The position numbers were made by a program, and so were the translations under genes. The notes beneath the pieces were generated by a model. That model was not told where the DNA came from, searched no databases, and saw nothing but the letters and a program-made list of their open reading frames with translations. From the NCBI RefSeq assembly GCF_944323605.1, contig NZ_CALUTC010000001.1, positions 186,001-250,000 of the forward strand: a stretch of DNA of 64,000 nt, in the 5' to 3' direction. Shown here in pieces: positions 34,523 to 44,415 of this stretch (the first letter of the stretch is position 1; each line of letters opens with the position of its first letter). The stretch is from an uncultured Campylobacter sp. (GTDB lineage Bacteria; Campylobacterota; Campylobacteria; Campylobacterales; Campylobacteraceae).

Positions 34523-35520
34523 TGGCTATAATTAAGCTTAAAAAGAAAGCTTACGAGCATAATTTAAAACTAATAGCCTCAAAAGCTGGAGGTTTTGATA
34601 AAATAATCTGTGTTTTTAAGGACAATGCTTACGGACACGGAGATAAAATTTTAGCACCGATTGCTAAGGAATTGGGAGTAAATTTTGTAGCTTTTAAAAA
34701 TGAAAAAGAGGCTCAAAATTTTAAAAATTTATTTGATAATATACTTATCTTATCGCATATACCAAATGGCGATGAAAAAAATGATTTCATATATGCTTTA
34801 AATTCAAAAGAGCATTTACATAGATATAAAAAGGGAACAAAGCTTCATATTGCCATAGATACAGGTATGCATAGGAATGGAATTTCATTAGATGATATGA
34901 TCTTTGTATTTGATGAGGCAAAAAAAAGAGGGCTTAACATACTTGGAATTTTCACGCATTTTGCCTGCTCTGATGAATACGATCCTTCTTTTTTTGTTCA
35001 AAGACAAAATTTTAAAAAAGCTAAAGATCTTGCAAAGAAATTAAGTCAAAATAAATTATGCTTTCATTCGCACAATTCTTCTGCATTATTTAGATGTTTT
35101 AAGCTTGATGATGATGAGCTTTGTAGAGTAGGCATTGTGCAGTTTGGATACTGTGAGTTTGAAAAATCTTTACAAAAAGTTTTAAGTCTTTATGCAAACA
35201 AACTTAGTCATAGAATTCTAAGAAAAAACGAAGCTTTAGGATATGGTTTAAGTTTTGCTGCAAATGATGATATTAGTATAGCTACTTATGATGTAGGTTA
35301 TGCTGATGGTTTATTTAGATACGATGGCAAAGGAGTTTTAGCCTTAGCAAATAAAAAGCCTATATTAGGAAAAATGTCTATGGATAGTTTTTCTTGCGAG
35401 GATATGGGAGATGAAATTTGCGTATTTGATGATGTTAGCCCTTGGGCTAAATTTTTTAACACGATAGAATACGAGATTTTAGTAAAATTAAATTCTAATA
35501 TACCAAGAATTTTGGAGTGA
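34522..35520 (+). CDS. alr: alanine racemase
   Basis: 332 residues, slightly short for the family. PLP Lys33 lies in CVFKDNAYGHG, and the catalytic Tyr region is ALGYGLSF near 235-242. DVGYADGLFR near 252-261 is conserved. It converts L-alanine to D-alanine for peptidoglycan. Coupled to the preceding carboxypeptidase gene by TAATG. Confidence 0.95.
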   Translation: MAIIKLKKKAYEHNLKLIASKAGGFDKIICVFKDNAYGHGDKILAPIAKELGVNFVAFKNEKEAQNFKNLFDNILILSHIPNGDEKNDFIYALNSKEHLHRYKKGTKLHIAIDTGMHRNGISLDDMIFVFDEAKKRGLNILGIFTHFACSDEYDPSFFVQRQNFKKAKDLAKKLSQNKLCFHSHNSSALFRCFKLDDDELCRVGIVQFGYCEFEKSLQKVLSLYANKLSHRILRKNEALGYGLSFAANDDISIATYDVGYADGLFRYDGKGVLALANKKPILGKMSMDSFSCEDMGDEICVFDDVSPWAKFFNTIEYEILVKLNSNIPRILE

Positions 35521-35521
35521 T

Positions 35522-35920
35522 ATGCTAGATGAACGTATCTTAAAGTATATCAAAAAAAATAAACTTTTATCTTGGGCTATGCAAGATGAGGAAGGCGTTT
35601 ATATAGCAAATGCTTTTTATGCTTTTGATGAGAGTTCTTTGAGCTTTATTATAGCTTCTCATACATATACAAAGCATATAAAATTAGCCTTTGCAAATCC
35701 AAACATAGCTTTAAATATAGCAAAACTTGACAAAATAGCATTTTTAAAAGGACTTCAAATAAAGGCTTTGTTCGCTGTAGCTACAAAAGAACAAGAAAAT
35801 ATATATTATAAAAGATTTGCTTTTGCTAGGTTTTCAGATGCAAATATATTCTCTCTTAAAATAAAATACCTAAAATTTAGCGATAATGCTCTAAACAAAA
35901 AAATAGAATTAACATTTTAA
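35522..35920 (+). CDS. YhbP/UPF0306 family protein (pyridoxamine phosphate oxidase fold)
   Basis: 132 residues. The pattern of KNKLLSWAMQDEEGVYIANAFYAFD, then KHIKLAFANPNIALNIA and FARFSDANIFSLKIKYLKFSDN, aligns by memory with E. coli YhbP, a small split-barrel flavin-binding-type protein. The biochemical role is unknown. It lies one base after alr, so it is in the same transcript. Confidence 0.72.
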   Translation: MLDERILKYIKKNKLLSWAMQDEEGVYIANAFYAFDESSLSFIIASHTYTKHIKLAFANPNIALNIAKLDKIAFLKGLQIKALFAVATKEQENIYYKRFAFARFSDANIFSLKIKYLKFSDNALNKKIELTF

Positions 35921-35999
35921 TTTAAATTTAAACTATACTTTGCCTTTAATTAAGCTTTTTAGGTTAATATTTTAGATTAAATATTTTTAAGAGGAAATT

Positions 36000-36782
36000 A
36001 TGGTAAATGTCATTTATGCTCTTTTTTTTAGGGAGTTAAAGACTAGATTTGGTAAAAATAGACGTATTGGCTATGCTTTGGTCATAGCTGAACCTATGAT
36101 ACAAGTTGTTGTGATAACAAGTATTATAACGGCTATTAGAGAATATTCTCATCATATGATAATGCCGCAAGACGTTTCTATTTTTATGTTTTTAGCTGTA
36201 GGCATAATTCCTTTTTTTATGTTTAGAAATATCCTTTCGCAGCTTATGGGTGGAATACAAGCAAATTTAGGTCTTTTTGCATATAAGCCTGTAAAACCTA
36301 TACATGTTTTTATAACAAGAACTCTACTTGAATCTTTTATATTCTTTTTCATTATTCTTATAGTCTTATTTTTGGCACAGTGGCTATTTGGCATATATGC
36401 TATACCAAATAATTTCTTAGAAGTGTATTTGTGTTTTGTTTTATTGGCAGTGAGTGGTTTTAGTATAGGTCTTTGTCTTACGATATTAAATCATTTGGTT
36501 GAGCCTAGTAGAAAAATTTTACCATACACTGGAATTTTGCTTTATTTGGCTTCTGCTATTGTATATCCTATATGGATAGTGCCTGATAATTTGCTTAATA
36601 TCTTACTTTATAATCCTATGATACATATAACAGAAACCTTAAAAATTAATTATTTTGAAAACTATCCTGTAACAGAGGGGATAGACATTTCTTATCCTAT
36701 ATTATTTAACCTTATGCTTTTGTTTGTAGGGCTTTGGTTTTATTACTACAAAAGACAAGCTTTGGCGGCGGATCCGTTATGA
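36000..36782 (+). CDS. kpsM: capsule polysaccharide ABC exporter permease
   Basis: 260 residues with about six membrane helices in the ABC-2 arrangement and the N-terminal segment ALFFRELKTRFGKNRRIGYALVI... typical of KpsM/Wzm. With KpsT it moves the lipid-linked capsule chain across the inner membrane. An AAGAGGAAA ribosome site precedes the ATG. First gene of kpsMTEDF, and it ends in an ATGA overlap with kpsT. Confidence 0.95.
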   Translation: MVNVIYALFFRELKTRFGKNRRIGYALVIAEPMIQVVVITSIITAIREYSHHMIMPQDVSIFMFLAVGIIPFFMFRNILSQLMGGIQANLGLFAYKPVKPIHVFITRTLLESFIFFFIILIVLFLAQWLFGIYAIPNNFLEVYLCFVLLAVSGFSIGLCLTILNHLVEPSRKILPYTGILLYLASAIVYPIWIVPDNLLNILLYNPMIHITETLKINYFENYPVTEGIDISYPILFNLMLLFVGLWFYYYKRQALAADPL

Positions 36783-37477
36783 TAAAGCTTGATAATATAA
36801 CTAAATTCTATACATTAAGCTCTGGCAAGAGGCATTATATATTTAAGGATTTTACTTTTGAATTTCCTGAAAATTGTAGTATAGGTCTTATGGGAAAAAA
36901 CGGTGCTGGCAAATCAACCCTTATGCGTCTTTTAAGTGGTGCTGAAGTCCCAAATAAAGGCAGAATTATTACAAATAAAAGGATTTCTTGGCCTCTTGGA
37001 CTTGCTGGAGGTTTTCAAAATTCCCTAACAGCAAGGGATAATGTAGCTTTTGTGGCTAGAGTTTATGGATACAAGGGTAGGGCATTAAAAGAAAAGATAA
37101 AATTTGTAGAGGATTTTGCAGAGATAGGCAAATTTTTTGATGAGCCTATGGGAAATTACTCTGCTGGTATGCGTTCTCGTATAGGTTTTGGACTCTCTAT
37201 GGCTTTTGACTTTGATTATTATCTTATAGATGAGGCTGGTGCAGTTGGGGATCCTTCATTTATAAAAAAATCAAGAAAGCTTTACGAGCAAAGACTTGCA
37301 AATTCAAATGTTATAATGGTATCTCATATAGTCTCTGAAATAAGAAAATGGTGCGATAAAATAGTCCTTCTTCATGATGGCACAGTTGATGTTTATGATG
37401 ATGTAGATGAAGGAATAGCGGCTTATCAAGGTAAGCTAGAATTAAAAAATGCCAACAGTATAGGGGTTGCTAAATGA
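36779..37477 (+). CDS. kpsT: capsule polysaccharide ABC exporter ATPase
   Basis: 232 residues from ATG 36779, which overlaps the kpsM stop; the longer frame upstream lies inside kpsM. Walker A is GKNGAGKST near 38-46, the signature NYSAGMRSRIGFG near 122-134 and Walker B DYYLIDEAGA near 140-149. It powers capsule export. It ends in an ATGA overlap with kpsE. Confidence 0.96.
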   Translation: MIKLDNITKFYTLSSGKRHYIFKDFTFEFPENCSIGLMGKNGAGKSTLMRLLSGAEVPNKGRIITNKRISWPLGLAGGFQNSLTARDNVAFVARVYGYKGRALKEKIKFVEDFAEIGKFFDEPMGNYSAGMRSRIGFGLSMAFDFDYYLIDEAGAVGDPSFIKKSRKLYEQRLANSNVIMVSHIVSEIRKWCDKIVLLHDGTVDVYDDVDEGIAAYQGKLELKNANSIGVAK

Positions 37478-38682
37478 ATGGCAAAAATGTCCTAAAAAAG
37501 ATAGACAAAGAAAAAATCATAGCTAAATTTAAATCTCTTAAAGATACTAGGACATTTAAAACTATAAACAAGAAAAATTTTTGGCAAAGCTTAAGAGATA
37601 TATTAGCTCTTAATACATACAAATCTGTAATTTTATTAATGTTTTTTGTGCTTTTTTACTATGCTTTCATTGCCGCTGATAGATATGTAAGTGAAAGCTA
37701 TATAAGTGTCCGTTCATCATCCAGTCAAGATTCAAGCTCCTCTTTAGGAGGTCTTGGTGCTTTGATAAGCCCTGGAACTGTAAATTCTAATGAGGATTTG
37801 CTTTATTTAAAAACCTACATAACATCTTTAGATATGCTTAAAATTTTAGATGAGAGGATAGGCATAAGAAAATTATATGAAGAACAAAAGCTTGATTTGT
37901 TTTTTAGATTATACGAAGATGATAGTCAAGAGAATTTTTTAAAATTTTATCAAGATAGGGTTAAGGTTATAGAAGAAACGGGCATGTTAAAGCTTGAAGT
38001 TGAAGGTTTTAGTCCAGAACAAGCCTATAAAATATCTACTGCTATCTTAGATGAAAGCGAAAAATTTGTAAATGAGGTTTCTCATAAAAGTGCTAGAGAA
38101 CAGCTTAAATTTGCCGAGACAGAGCTCATAAAATACAGAGATGATTATCAAAACTCAAGAGACAAGCTTATTAAATTTCAAAACGAACACGGAGTATTTG
38201 ACCCGCTTCAAGAAGCTGAACGAAGAGCTAGTTTTACTTCTCAAATGGAGGCTGATATAGCTAAAAAAGAAGCACAGCTTTTAGCTATGAGAAGCTATAT
38301 AAATGATGACGCTCCACAGCTTGTTACCTTAAGAGCAGAGATAGTAGCTTTAAAAGAGCAGTTAGAAAAGGAAAAGCAAAAGGTTGTTTCTAGTTCTACG
38401 ATTGGAAAATTAAATAATCTAGCATCTGATTTTCAAAAACTTAGCATAGAAGCTTCTTTTGCAGAAAAAGCATATACTACGGCTTTAACGTCTTTTGAAA
38501 CTACTCGTGTAGATGCTATTAGAAAGATAAAAAATCTTGTAGTGTTGCAAAGTCCAACTTATCCACAAAGTGCTACTTATCCTAGAAAGACTTATAATAT
38601 AATCACTATATTTGTTATACTAAGCTTAGCTTTTGGTGTATTAAAACTTATAAAAACTATAATAGAGGAGCATAAATACTAA
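37474..38682 (+). CDS. kpsE: capsule export inner-membrane/periplasmic adaptor (PCP family)
   Basis: 402 residues. Helices near 45-65 and 375-395 bracket a periplasmic coiled-coil region (about 195-330, rich in Glu, Lys and Gln). This is the polysaccharide copolymerase form of KpsE. It connects the KpsMT transporter with KpsD. The stop and the kpsD start share one base (TAATG). Confidence 0.93.
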   Translation: MNGKNVLKKIDKEKIIAKFKSLKDTRTFKTINKKNFWQSLRDILALNTYKSVILLMFFVLFYYAFIAADRYVSESYISVRSSSSQDSSSSLGGLGALISPGTVNSNEDLLYLKTYITSLDMLKILDERIGIRKLYEEQKLDLFFRLYEDDSQENFLKFYQDRVKVIEETGMLKLEVEGFSPEQAYKISTAILDESEKFVNEVSHKSAREQLKFAETELIKYRDDYQNSRDKLIKFQNEHGVFDPLQEAERRASFTSQMEADIAKKEAQLLAMRSYINDDAPQLVTLRAEIVALKEQLEKEKQKVVSSSTIGKLNNLASDFQKLSIEASFAEKAYTTALTSFETTRVDAIRKIKNLVVLQSPTYPQSATYPRKTYNIITIFVILSLAFGVLKLIKTIIEEHKY

Positions 38683-40364
38683 TGATAAAAAAGATTATCT
38701 TGCCCTTTTTATTTCCATTTTTTGTCTTTGGAGTAGATGTTTCCAATATAGCAGGAGGCACTAGCAGCACTGTTTTGTTAGAAGATGATAATTCATCAAA
38801 CTACTCAAATCAAACAGGGCAAACCGTTACACAAAGCGATTCAAATTTAAGTTCAAAAATACAAGTATTTGGCTCTCATCTTTTTAGTGGAAATTTCACA
38901 CAAAGCACTCAACATATATATAATCCAGATTACAAGATAGCTGTTGCAGATGTGATAAGCCTTAAAATTTGGGGTGCTGTTAATTATGAAAGCAATTTGG
39001 TAGTGGATTCTCAAGGTAATATTTTTGTTCCACAAGTCGGTGCTATAAGAGTTTTAGGGGTTAAAAATTCAGAACTCTTATCGGTCATACAAGCAAATGT
39101 ATCTAAAATTTACAAAGATAATGTTTATGTTTATGCCGATATGAATGCTTATCAAAATGTTTCAGTTTTTGTAACTGGAAGCGTAAATTCTCCGGGTCTT
39201 TATAAGGGTTTAAGCTCTGATTCTGTTGTGCAATACATAGACAAAGCAGGAGGTATAAATCTTGATTACGGATCTTTTAGGTATATACAGATTTTAAGAG
39301 ATAATAAGATTTTGCAAAATATAGATTTGTATGATTTTTTATTAAAAGGTCAGTTAAAATTATTAGCTTTTAGGACTGGAGATGTTATACTTGTTTCATC
39401 TCTTAAGAGTTATGTTAGTGCAAGTGGAGATGTGCAAAAGCCTTACAGATTCGAGTTGAAAGATGAAAATTTATCTTTACAGGATTTAGCTATCTTAGCT
39501 GGTGCAAAACCTATAGTTACAAATGCGATAGTAAAATCCTACTCAAACAATCACATAGAGGATATTAAGTCCTATGCAAAGAAAGATTTTGCAAATGTTA
39601 TGTTAAAAAGTGCAGATGAGGTTGAATTCCGCCCCGATTATAATGCTAACAATATAAATATCCGTATAGAAGGAGAGCATAGCGGTCAGCATTTTATGGT
39701 TGTAAAAAAAGGCACAAATTTAGATGATGTTGTTCGCAGGATAGTTACAAATTCGCAGTCTGATATAAAATCGGTGCAGGTATTTAGAAAAAGTGTGGCA
39801 CAAACTCAAAAAAGACTTATAGATGCACAGTTAAAAGAACTTGAAACATTAGCACTTACTGCACCATCAGTAAATTCAGAAGGTGCTGCTATAAGGGTAA
39901 ATCAAGCTAAAACCATACTTGATTTTATACAAATAGCAAAGCAAGTAGAACCAAAGGGACAAATCATTATAGACAATCCAAGTGTTTATAGAACCGTTAT
40001 TTTAGAAGAGGGTGATACTATAGTGGTGCCTAGCAAAAATAACTTGATAATAGTCCAAGGCGAAGTATCTCTTCCGGGATCTTTTGTGTATATGCCATCT
40101 AAAAAGCTTGATTATTATATAGACTTAGCTGGGGATTATAGTGATAGGGCTGATACATCAAAAGTTCTTGTTATAAACTCAAATGGAAAAGCTACAAAGT
40201 ATAATCAAGGATTTTTCTCCATATCGCCTGAAGTAAAAGCAGGGGATAATATACTAGTATTGCCAAAGGTTGATTCTCAAGGCTTACAAATAACAAGTAT
40301 GATAGTAAATATCTTATATCAAGTGGCAATAGCTACAAATGTTGTTTTAAATATAAATAGATAG
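38682..40364 (+). CDS. kpsD: capsule export outer-membrane channel (OPX family)
   Basis: 560 residues. The signal peptide ends near VFG (residue 18). A Poly_export (Wza-like) domain with YNPDYKIAVADVISLKIWG near 80-98 is followed by SLBB-like beta-grasp repeats (VFVTGSVNSPG near 163, VSASGDVQKPY near 243 and VVQGEVSLPGSF near 455). It forms the outer-membrane exit of the capsule secretion line. It is not preceded by a lipobox. Confidence 0.94.
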   Translation: MIKKIILPFLFPFFVFGVDVSNIAGGTSSTVLLEDDNSSNYSNQTGQTVTQSDSNLSSKIQVFGSHLFSGNFTQSTQHIYNPDYKIAVADVISLKIWGAVNYESNLVVDSQGNIFVPQVGAIRVLGVKNSELLSVIQANVSKIYKDNVYVYADMNAYQNVSVFVTGSVNSPGLYKGLSSDSVVQYIDKAGGINLDYGSFRYIQILRDNKILQNIDLYDFLLKGQLKLLAFRTGDVILVSSLKSYVSASGDVQKPYRFELKDENLSLQDLAILAGAKPIVTNAIVKSYSNNHIEDIKSYAKKDFANVMLKSADEVEFRPDYNANNINIRIEGEHSGQHFMVVKKGTNLDDVVRRIVTNSQSDIKSVQVFRKSVAQTQKRLIDAQLKELETLALTAPSVNSEGAAIRVNQAKTILDFIQIAKQVEPKGQIIIDNPSVYRTVILEEGDTIVVPSKNNLIIVQGEVSLPGSFVYMPSKKLDYYIDLAGDYSDRADTSKVLVINSNGKATKYNQGFFSISPEVKAGDNILVLPKVDSQGLQITSMIVNILYQVAIATNVVLNINR

Positions 40365-40373
40365 GGTTTTGTT

Positions 40374-41324
40374 ATGAAGATAAATGTTTTGAATATAGCA
40401 AAAGAAGTGTTTGAAATAGAGGCAAATAGCGTTAGAGACTTAGCATTAAATCTTGATGATAATTTCACAAAAGCCATAGAACTTATGTTTAATAGCAAGG
40501 GAAGATGCGTTATAAGCGGTATGGGAAAATCAGGTCATATAGGGGCTAAAATAGCTGCTACATTGGCAAGCACAGGCACACCAAGTTTTTTTATGCATCC
40601 AGCTGAGGCTTTGCACGGGGATTTAGGTATGCTAACTTCTTTAGATGTGCTTGTAGCTATATCAAACTCTGGAGAAAGTGATGAAATTTTAAAAATTGTT
40701 CCAGCCATAAAAAAGAGAGGCATACCTATAATAGCACTTTCATCAAATGCAAAATCAACCTTAGTAAAACAAGCAGACGCTTTTTTAAATATAGCTGTCA
40801 AAAAAGAAGCTTGTCCTTTGCAACTTGCTCCTATGTCATCAACCACTGCCACTCTTGCTATGGGTGATGCTATAGCTGCTGCTTTAATGAAGCTTAGACA
40901 TTTTAAGCCAGATGATTTTGCTCTTTTTCATCCGGGCGGTTCTCTTGGCAAAAAACTTCTTACTAAGGTGCAAGATCTTATGATAAAAAGGGTGCCATCT
41001 GTTAATTTAGATACCAAATTTAATGATGTTATAAATACAATGACAAGCGGTAAATTAGGTCTTTGTCTTGTTTTTGACAAAGATAATTTAAAAGGCATTA
41101 TCACAGATGGTGATTTAAGGAGAGCCTTACAAAATACAAGTAAGATAAGATTTGATTTTTTAGCAAGTGAAATAATGAGTAAAAATCCAAAAGTAATAGA
41201 AGCTGAAGCTATGGCTGTTGATGCTGAAGAGCTTATGTTAAAACACAATATAAAAGAAATTCCAGTTTCAAGCAAAGGTAAAATAGTAGGTATCATACAG
41301 CTTTATGATATAGGTAGAATTTAA
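40374..41324 (+). CDS. kpsF: arabinose-5-phosphate isomerase (KpsF/KdsD)
   Basis: 316 residues: an SIS domain (about 30-170, with VISGMGKSGHIGAKIAATLAS and the AISNSGESDEI loop) and two CBS domains (about 200-315). It makes arabinose-5-phosphate, the precursor of Kdo, for lipooligosaccharide and the capsule linker. Last recognisable kps gene here, nine bases after kpsD. Confidence 0.95.
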   Translation: MKINVLNIAKEVFEIEANSVRDLALNLDDNFTKAIELMFNSKGRCVISGMGKSGHIGAKIAATLASTGTPSFFMHPAEALHGDLGMLTSLDVLVAISNSGESDEILKIVPAIKKRGIPIIALSSNAKSTLVKQADAFLNIAVKKEACPLQLAPMSSTTATLAMGDAIAAALMKLRHFKPDDFALFHPGGSLGKKLLTKVQDLMIKRVPSVNLDTKFNDVINTMTSGKLGLCLVFDKDNLKGIITDGDLRRALQNTSKIRFDFLASEIMSKNPKVIEAEAMAVDAEELMLKHNIKEIPVSSKGKIVGIIQLYDIGRI

Positions 41325-41333
41325 GGAGATAAA

Positions 41334-42002
41334 ATGAAACTTTTTGAAAGATTATTAAAAGATAATGAAAAAATTTGGGACGAATATCTGCATCACGACT
41401 TTGTAAATGCTTTGGAAGAAGGCACTTTGAAAGAAGAAAATTTCTTGTTTTACTTAAAGCAAGATTATATTTATCTTATAAATTATGCAAAATGTTATGC
41501 ACTTTTGGCACTTAACGCTGATAATGCTAAAGAACTTCGTTTTGCGATGAAATTTCAAAATTATATTGTTGAAGGAGAGCTTGAGCTTCATAAGAGTATT
41601 TTAAAGCTAGGCATTGATGCTGATAAGCTTTGCGTAAAAGATGAAAGTATAGTAAATATAGCTTATACAAGATATATGTTAAGCGTAGGTCAAAGTGGAG
41701 ATTTTTTAGATATGCTTGTAGCTCTTAGTGCTTGTGCTATAGGATACGGTTATATAGGTGCTGAAATTTATAAAAGGATAGATAAAGATAAACTAGACAA
41801 TCATCCTTATAAGGATTGGATTTTAACTTATGCAGGAGATATTTTTCAAGCAGAGATAAGAGAATTTGAGGACTTTTTAAATTCTTATGAGGTAGATGAT
41901 AATAAATTTAAAAAATTAAGTGAAATTTTTCACACAGTAGTTCGCTTGGAAAGAGAATTTTGGCAACACGGTCTTAGTATGAAAACTGATTTATATAAAT
42001 AA
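41334..42002 (+). CDS. tenA: TenA/thiaminase II family aminopyrimidine hydrolase
   Basis: 222 residues, all helical, the usual length. The catalytic Cys is in LSACAIGYGYIG near residue 135, and the catalytic Glu region VVRLEREFWQHGL lies near 203-215. The family salvages pyrimidine moieties of degraded thiamin. It follows kpsF by nine bases, so it may ride on the capsule transcript although its role is unrelated. Confidence 0.93.
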   Translation: MKLFERLLKDNEKIWDEYLHHDFVNALEEGTLKEENFLFYLKQDYIYLINYAKCYALLALNADNAKELRFAMKFQNYIVEGELELHKSILKLGIDADKLCVKDESIVNIAYTRYMLSVGQSGDFLDMLVALSACAIGYGYIGAEIYKRIDKDKLDNHPYKDWILTYAGDIFQAEIREFEDFLNSYEVDDNKFKKLSEIFHTVVRLEREFWQHGLSMKTDLYK

Positions 42003-42053
42003 TTTAAATTTGTTTTAATTCATAGAAAGTTTTATTTATAAAAGGATAGGGCT

Positions 42054-43509
42054 ATGCAAGATAATGCATTTTATATTTTTTATCTAATTTTATTTCCAAT
42101 AATATAGTCCCATATACTGATGCCATAATGGTCGTTTTGCTCATCATTTGCGGTTTTTATTATACCTTTTTAACTCGTTTTGTGCAGTTTAGATTACTTG
42201 GTTCTGTTTTTTCTATCTTAAAAGAAAAAAATGAAATAGACAAAAAAGAACACATATCGCCCTTTCAAGCACTTATGATAAGCACTGCTTCAAGGGTTGG
42301 TATAGGAAATATAGCAGGGATTTCTTTTGCTCTAGCAAGCGGCGGTGCGGGAGCTTTATTTTGGATGTGGCTTATGGCTTTTTTTGGCGGGGCTTCAGCC
42401 TTTGCTGAAAGCACTCTAGCACAGGTTTATAAATCAAAAGATGGTAAAGGTTTTAGAGGAGGTCCAGCTTATTATATTAAAAAAGCTTTATGACTTGAAT
42501 GGCTTGGTGCTTTTTTTGCCTTCATTCTTATCATAACCTATGCTTACGGCTTTAATGGACTTCAAAGCTATACTATGACTTCTGCTTTTAATGTTTATTA
42601 TGATATGTATAATACAAGCGAACTTAGCTTTTCACAAAGCAATTATCCGCTTTATATAGGACTTATTTTAGCTATCTTTTCTTTATATATGTTTTTTCTC
42701 ATCATACAAAGATAGGTAAATTTAGCTCTTTGATTGTGCCTTATATGGCTTTAGCTTATGTAATTTTAGCTGTTTATGCTGTTTTGATAAATTATGAAAA
42801 AATTCCCTCTGTTTTAAAAATGGTCTTTGAAAGCGCTTTTGATTTTAAGGCTATATTTTCAGGATTTGCAGGTTCTGTTTTGGTTATAGGTATAAAAAGA
42901 GGACTTTTCTCAAATGAAGCTGGTATGGGTTCTGCCCCAAATGCTGCTGCTTCAGCTATCACTAGCCACCCAGCAAAACAAGGCATCATACAAAGCTTTG
43001 CTGTTTTGCTTGACTTAATCATCTGCACTAGTTCAGCTTTTCTAGTGCTTTTTTCTATGGCTTATTTAGACTTAGGAAGCGATGGCAAACCACTGCTAAC
43101 AGCTATGCCTTTGGTTCAAGAAGCTATGAGGGAGTATTATGGAGAATTTGGAATTCATTTTATAAGCATTGCCATTGTGCTTTTTGCGATAACTTCTTTG
43201 ATAGGTAACTACTACTACGCACAGGCAAATGTAAAATACTTAACAAACTCAAAACTAGCTTTTAATCTTTTTAGGATAAGTGCTGTTTTAGCCGTGCTTA
43301 TAGGCTCTTTGATAGATCTTAAATTAGCTTGGAATTTGGCGGATTTAACTATGGCTTTTATGGCTACTACAAACATTATATCCTTGCTTTTACTAGGTAA
43401 GATAGTTTCAAAGGTTTTAGAGGACTTTGAAAAACAAAGAAAAGATGGGCTTGATCCAAAATTTTGTGCTAAAAAACTCGGCATTAAAAATGCAGAGTGT
43501 TGGGACTAA
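42054..43509 (+). pseudogene. sodium:alanine/amino-acid symporter (AGCS family), decayed
   Basis: The frame starts at ATG 42054 behind AAAAGGA and hits TAG at 42105. A shifted frame carries on as VPYTDAIMVVLLIICGF and reaches TGA at 42491-42493. The same frame continues beyond that TGA to a second shift near 42690, after which the frame to 43509 encodes the rest, with NEAGMGSAPNAAA as the family signature. Three lesions (frameshift near 42085, TGA, frameshift near 42690) in an otherwise well-conserved AGCS gene point to recent inactivation or assembly errors. Confidence 0.88.
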
Positions 43510-43511
43510 AA

Positions 43512-43528
43512 GCAAGGTTGAACCTTGC
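43512..43528. terminator. bidirectional terminator between symporter and effector-like locus
   Basis: Stem GCAAGGTT/AACCTTGC (43512-43519 and 43521-43528) flanked by AAAA on the left and TTT on the right. It lies between two convergent transcripts and can serve both. Confidence 0.75.
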
Positions 43529-43529
43529 T

Positions 43530-44264
43530 TTAGATATTTTGAAGCAAAAGATTTAAATTTTCACTTTTAAGCTTTTCATTTTGCTTATAAATTCTTTCTT
43601 TAATACCTAAAATTTCTACACTTGGCTCTTCTTGATTTTGTTTATCAAGATCTTTGATAAATTTAAGAACATCTTCTTCTTTTTCATAAGGCTTACTTAA
43701 GAATTCTTTTATAGCCGCACTTATATCAATACTACTTTCTTTTGTGTTAAATTCGCTAAATTTAGGCACTGTAGGTTCTTCGTTGAAAAGTTCTTTGTAT
43801 ATTTGTGTTAGGGCGTTTATAGTATCTTGCTTTTGCATTTCATGTTCTGCCTTGCTTTTATTGGGCGGAGTATAATCATAACGATCACTTTGAATGATTG
43901 AAATTCTATTGATAATATCTTGTTTTAAGTCATCAGTGCTTTTATAATTTTCCCTACTTTTTTCTATAGAAGGCCACACATCATTATCACCTGATCCATA
44001 TTTATCAATAGCCACTTGAATAGCTGATACCATACTTAAAAACCACACACCAGTACCTCTTTCATGACCCAATTCCCCTATATATTTAAACATAAGATAT
44101 TCATCTAAATCAGAACCATTTTTTATATCTTCTGCCTTAATACCACTTGTCTTAGTTTCATTTTCTAAAACAGTATCAAAGCTTTGTTCGCTTTCTTTTG
44201 TGGCTTTAGCTGAGTTTAACCCAGCTAAATTTTGTGTATATATACTTGAATTGTCTATTTTCAT
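43530..44264 (-). CDS. unnamed paralogous protein A'' (candidate flagellum-secreted)
   Basis: 244 residues, no signal peptide and no membrane segment. The N-terminal 50 residues (from MKIDNSSIYTQNLAG, then ESEQSFDTVLENETKTSG) are nearly the same as in the next paralogue, A'. The middle shares a block reading QKQDTINALTQIYKELFNEE then PTVPKF. It has DISAAIKEFLSKPYE near 178-192, a charged helix, and the C-terminal LLLQNI. Start-to-start distance to A' is exactly 1000 bases. I know no functional domain. Last gene of the locus. Confidence 0.72.
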   Translation of the reverse strand: MKIDNSSIYTQNLAGLNSAKATKESEQSFDTVLENETKTSGIKAEDIKNGSDLDEYLMFKYIGELGHERGTGVWFLSMVSAIQVAIDKYGSGDNDVWPSIEKSRENYKSTDDLKQDIINRISIIQSDRYDYTPPNKSKAEHEMQKQDTINALTQIYKELFNEEPTVPKFSEFNTKESSIDISAAIKEFLSKPYEKEEDVLKFIKDLDKQNQEEPSVEILGIKERIYKQNEKLKSENLNLLLQNI

Positions 44265-44279
44265 AGCAAATCCTTATCT

Positions 44280-44360
44280 TTAGCATTTGCTATTAAATTT
44301 TAAATTTAAAGCCTTAGTAAAGGCACCTAGTGCAACTGTTAGAAAAAATTTCTTTTTCAT
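44280..44360 (-). pseudogene. 5' relic (b) of a second copy of the exported-protein gene
   Basis: A 26-codon frame, MKKKFFLTVALGA and then unrelated residues and TAA. The first 41 bases (44320-44360) are identical to the start of the exported-protein gene at 45824-45864, including the signal-peptide codons. An AAAGGAG ribosome site is retained. It shows that a second A-B unit once existed and lost its B gene. Confidence 0.85.
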
Positions 44361-44415
44361 CTTTACTCCTTTAATTTTTTTTATACTCTCTTACTTATTT
44401 TTGAACCTACACCGC

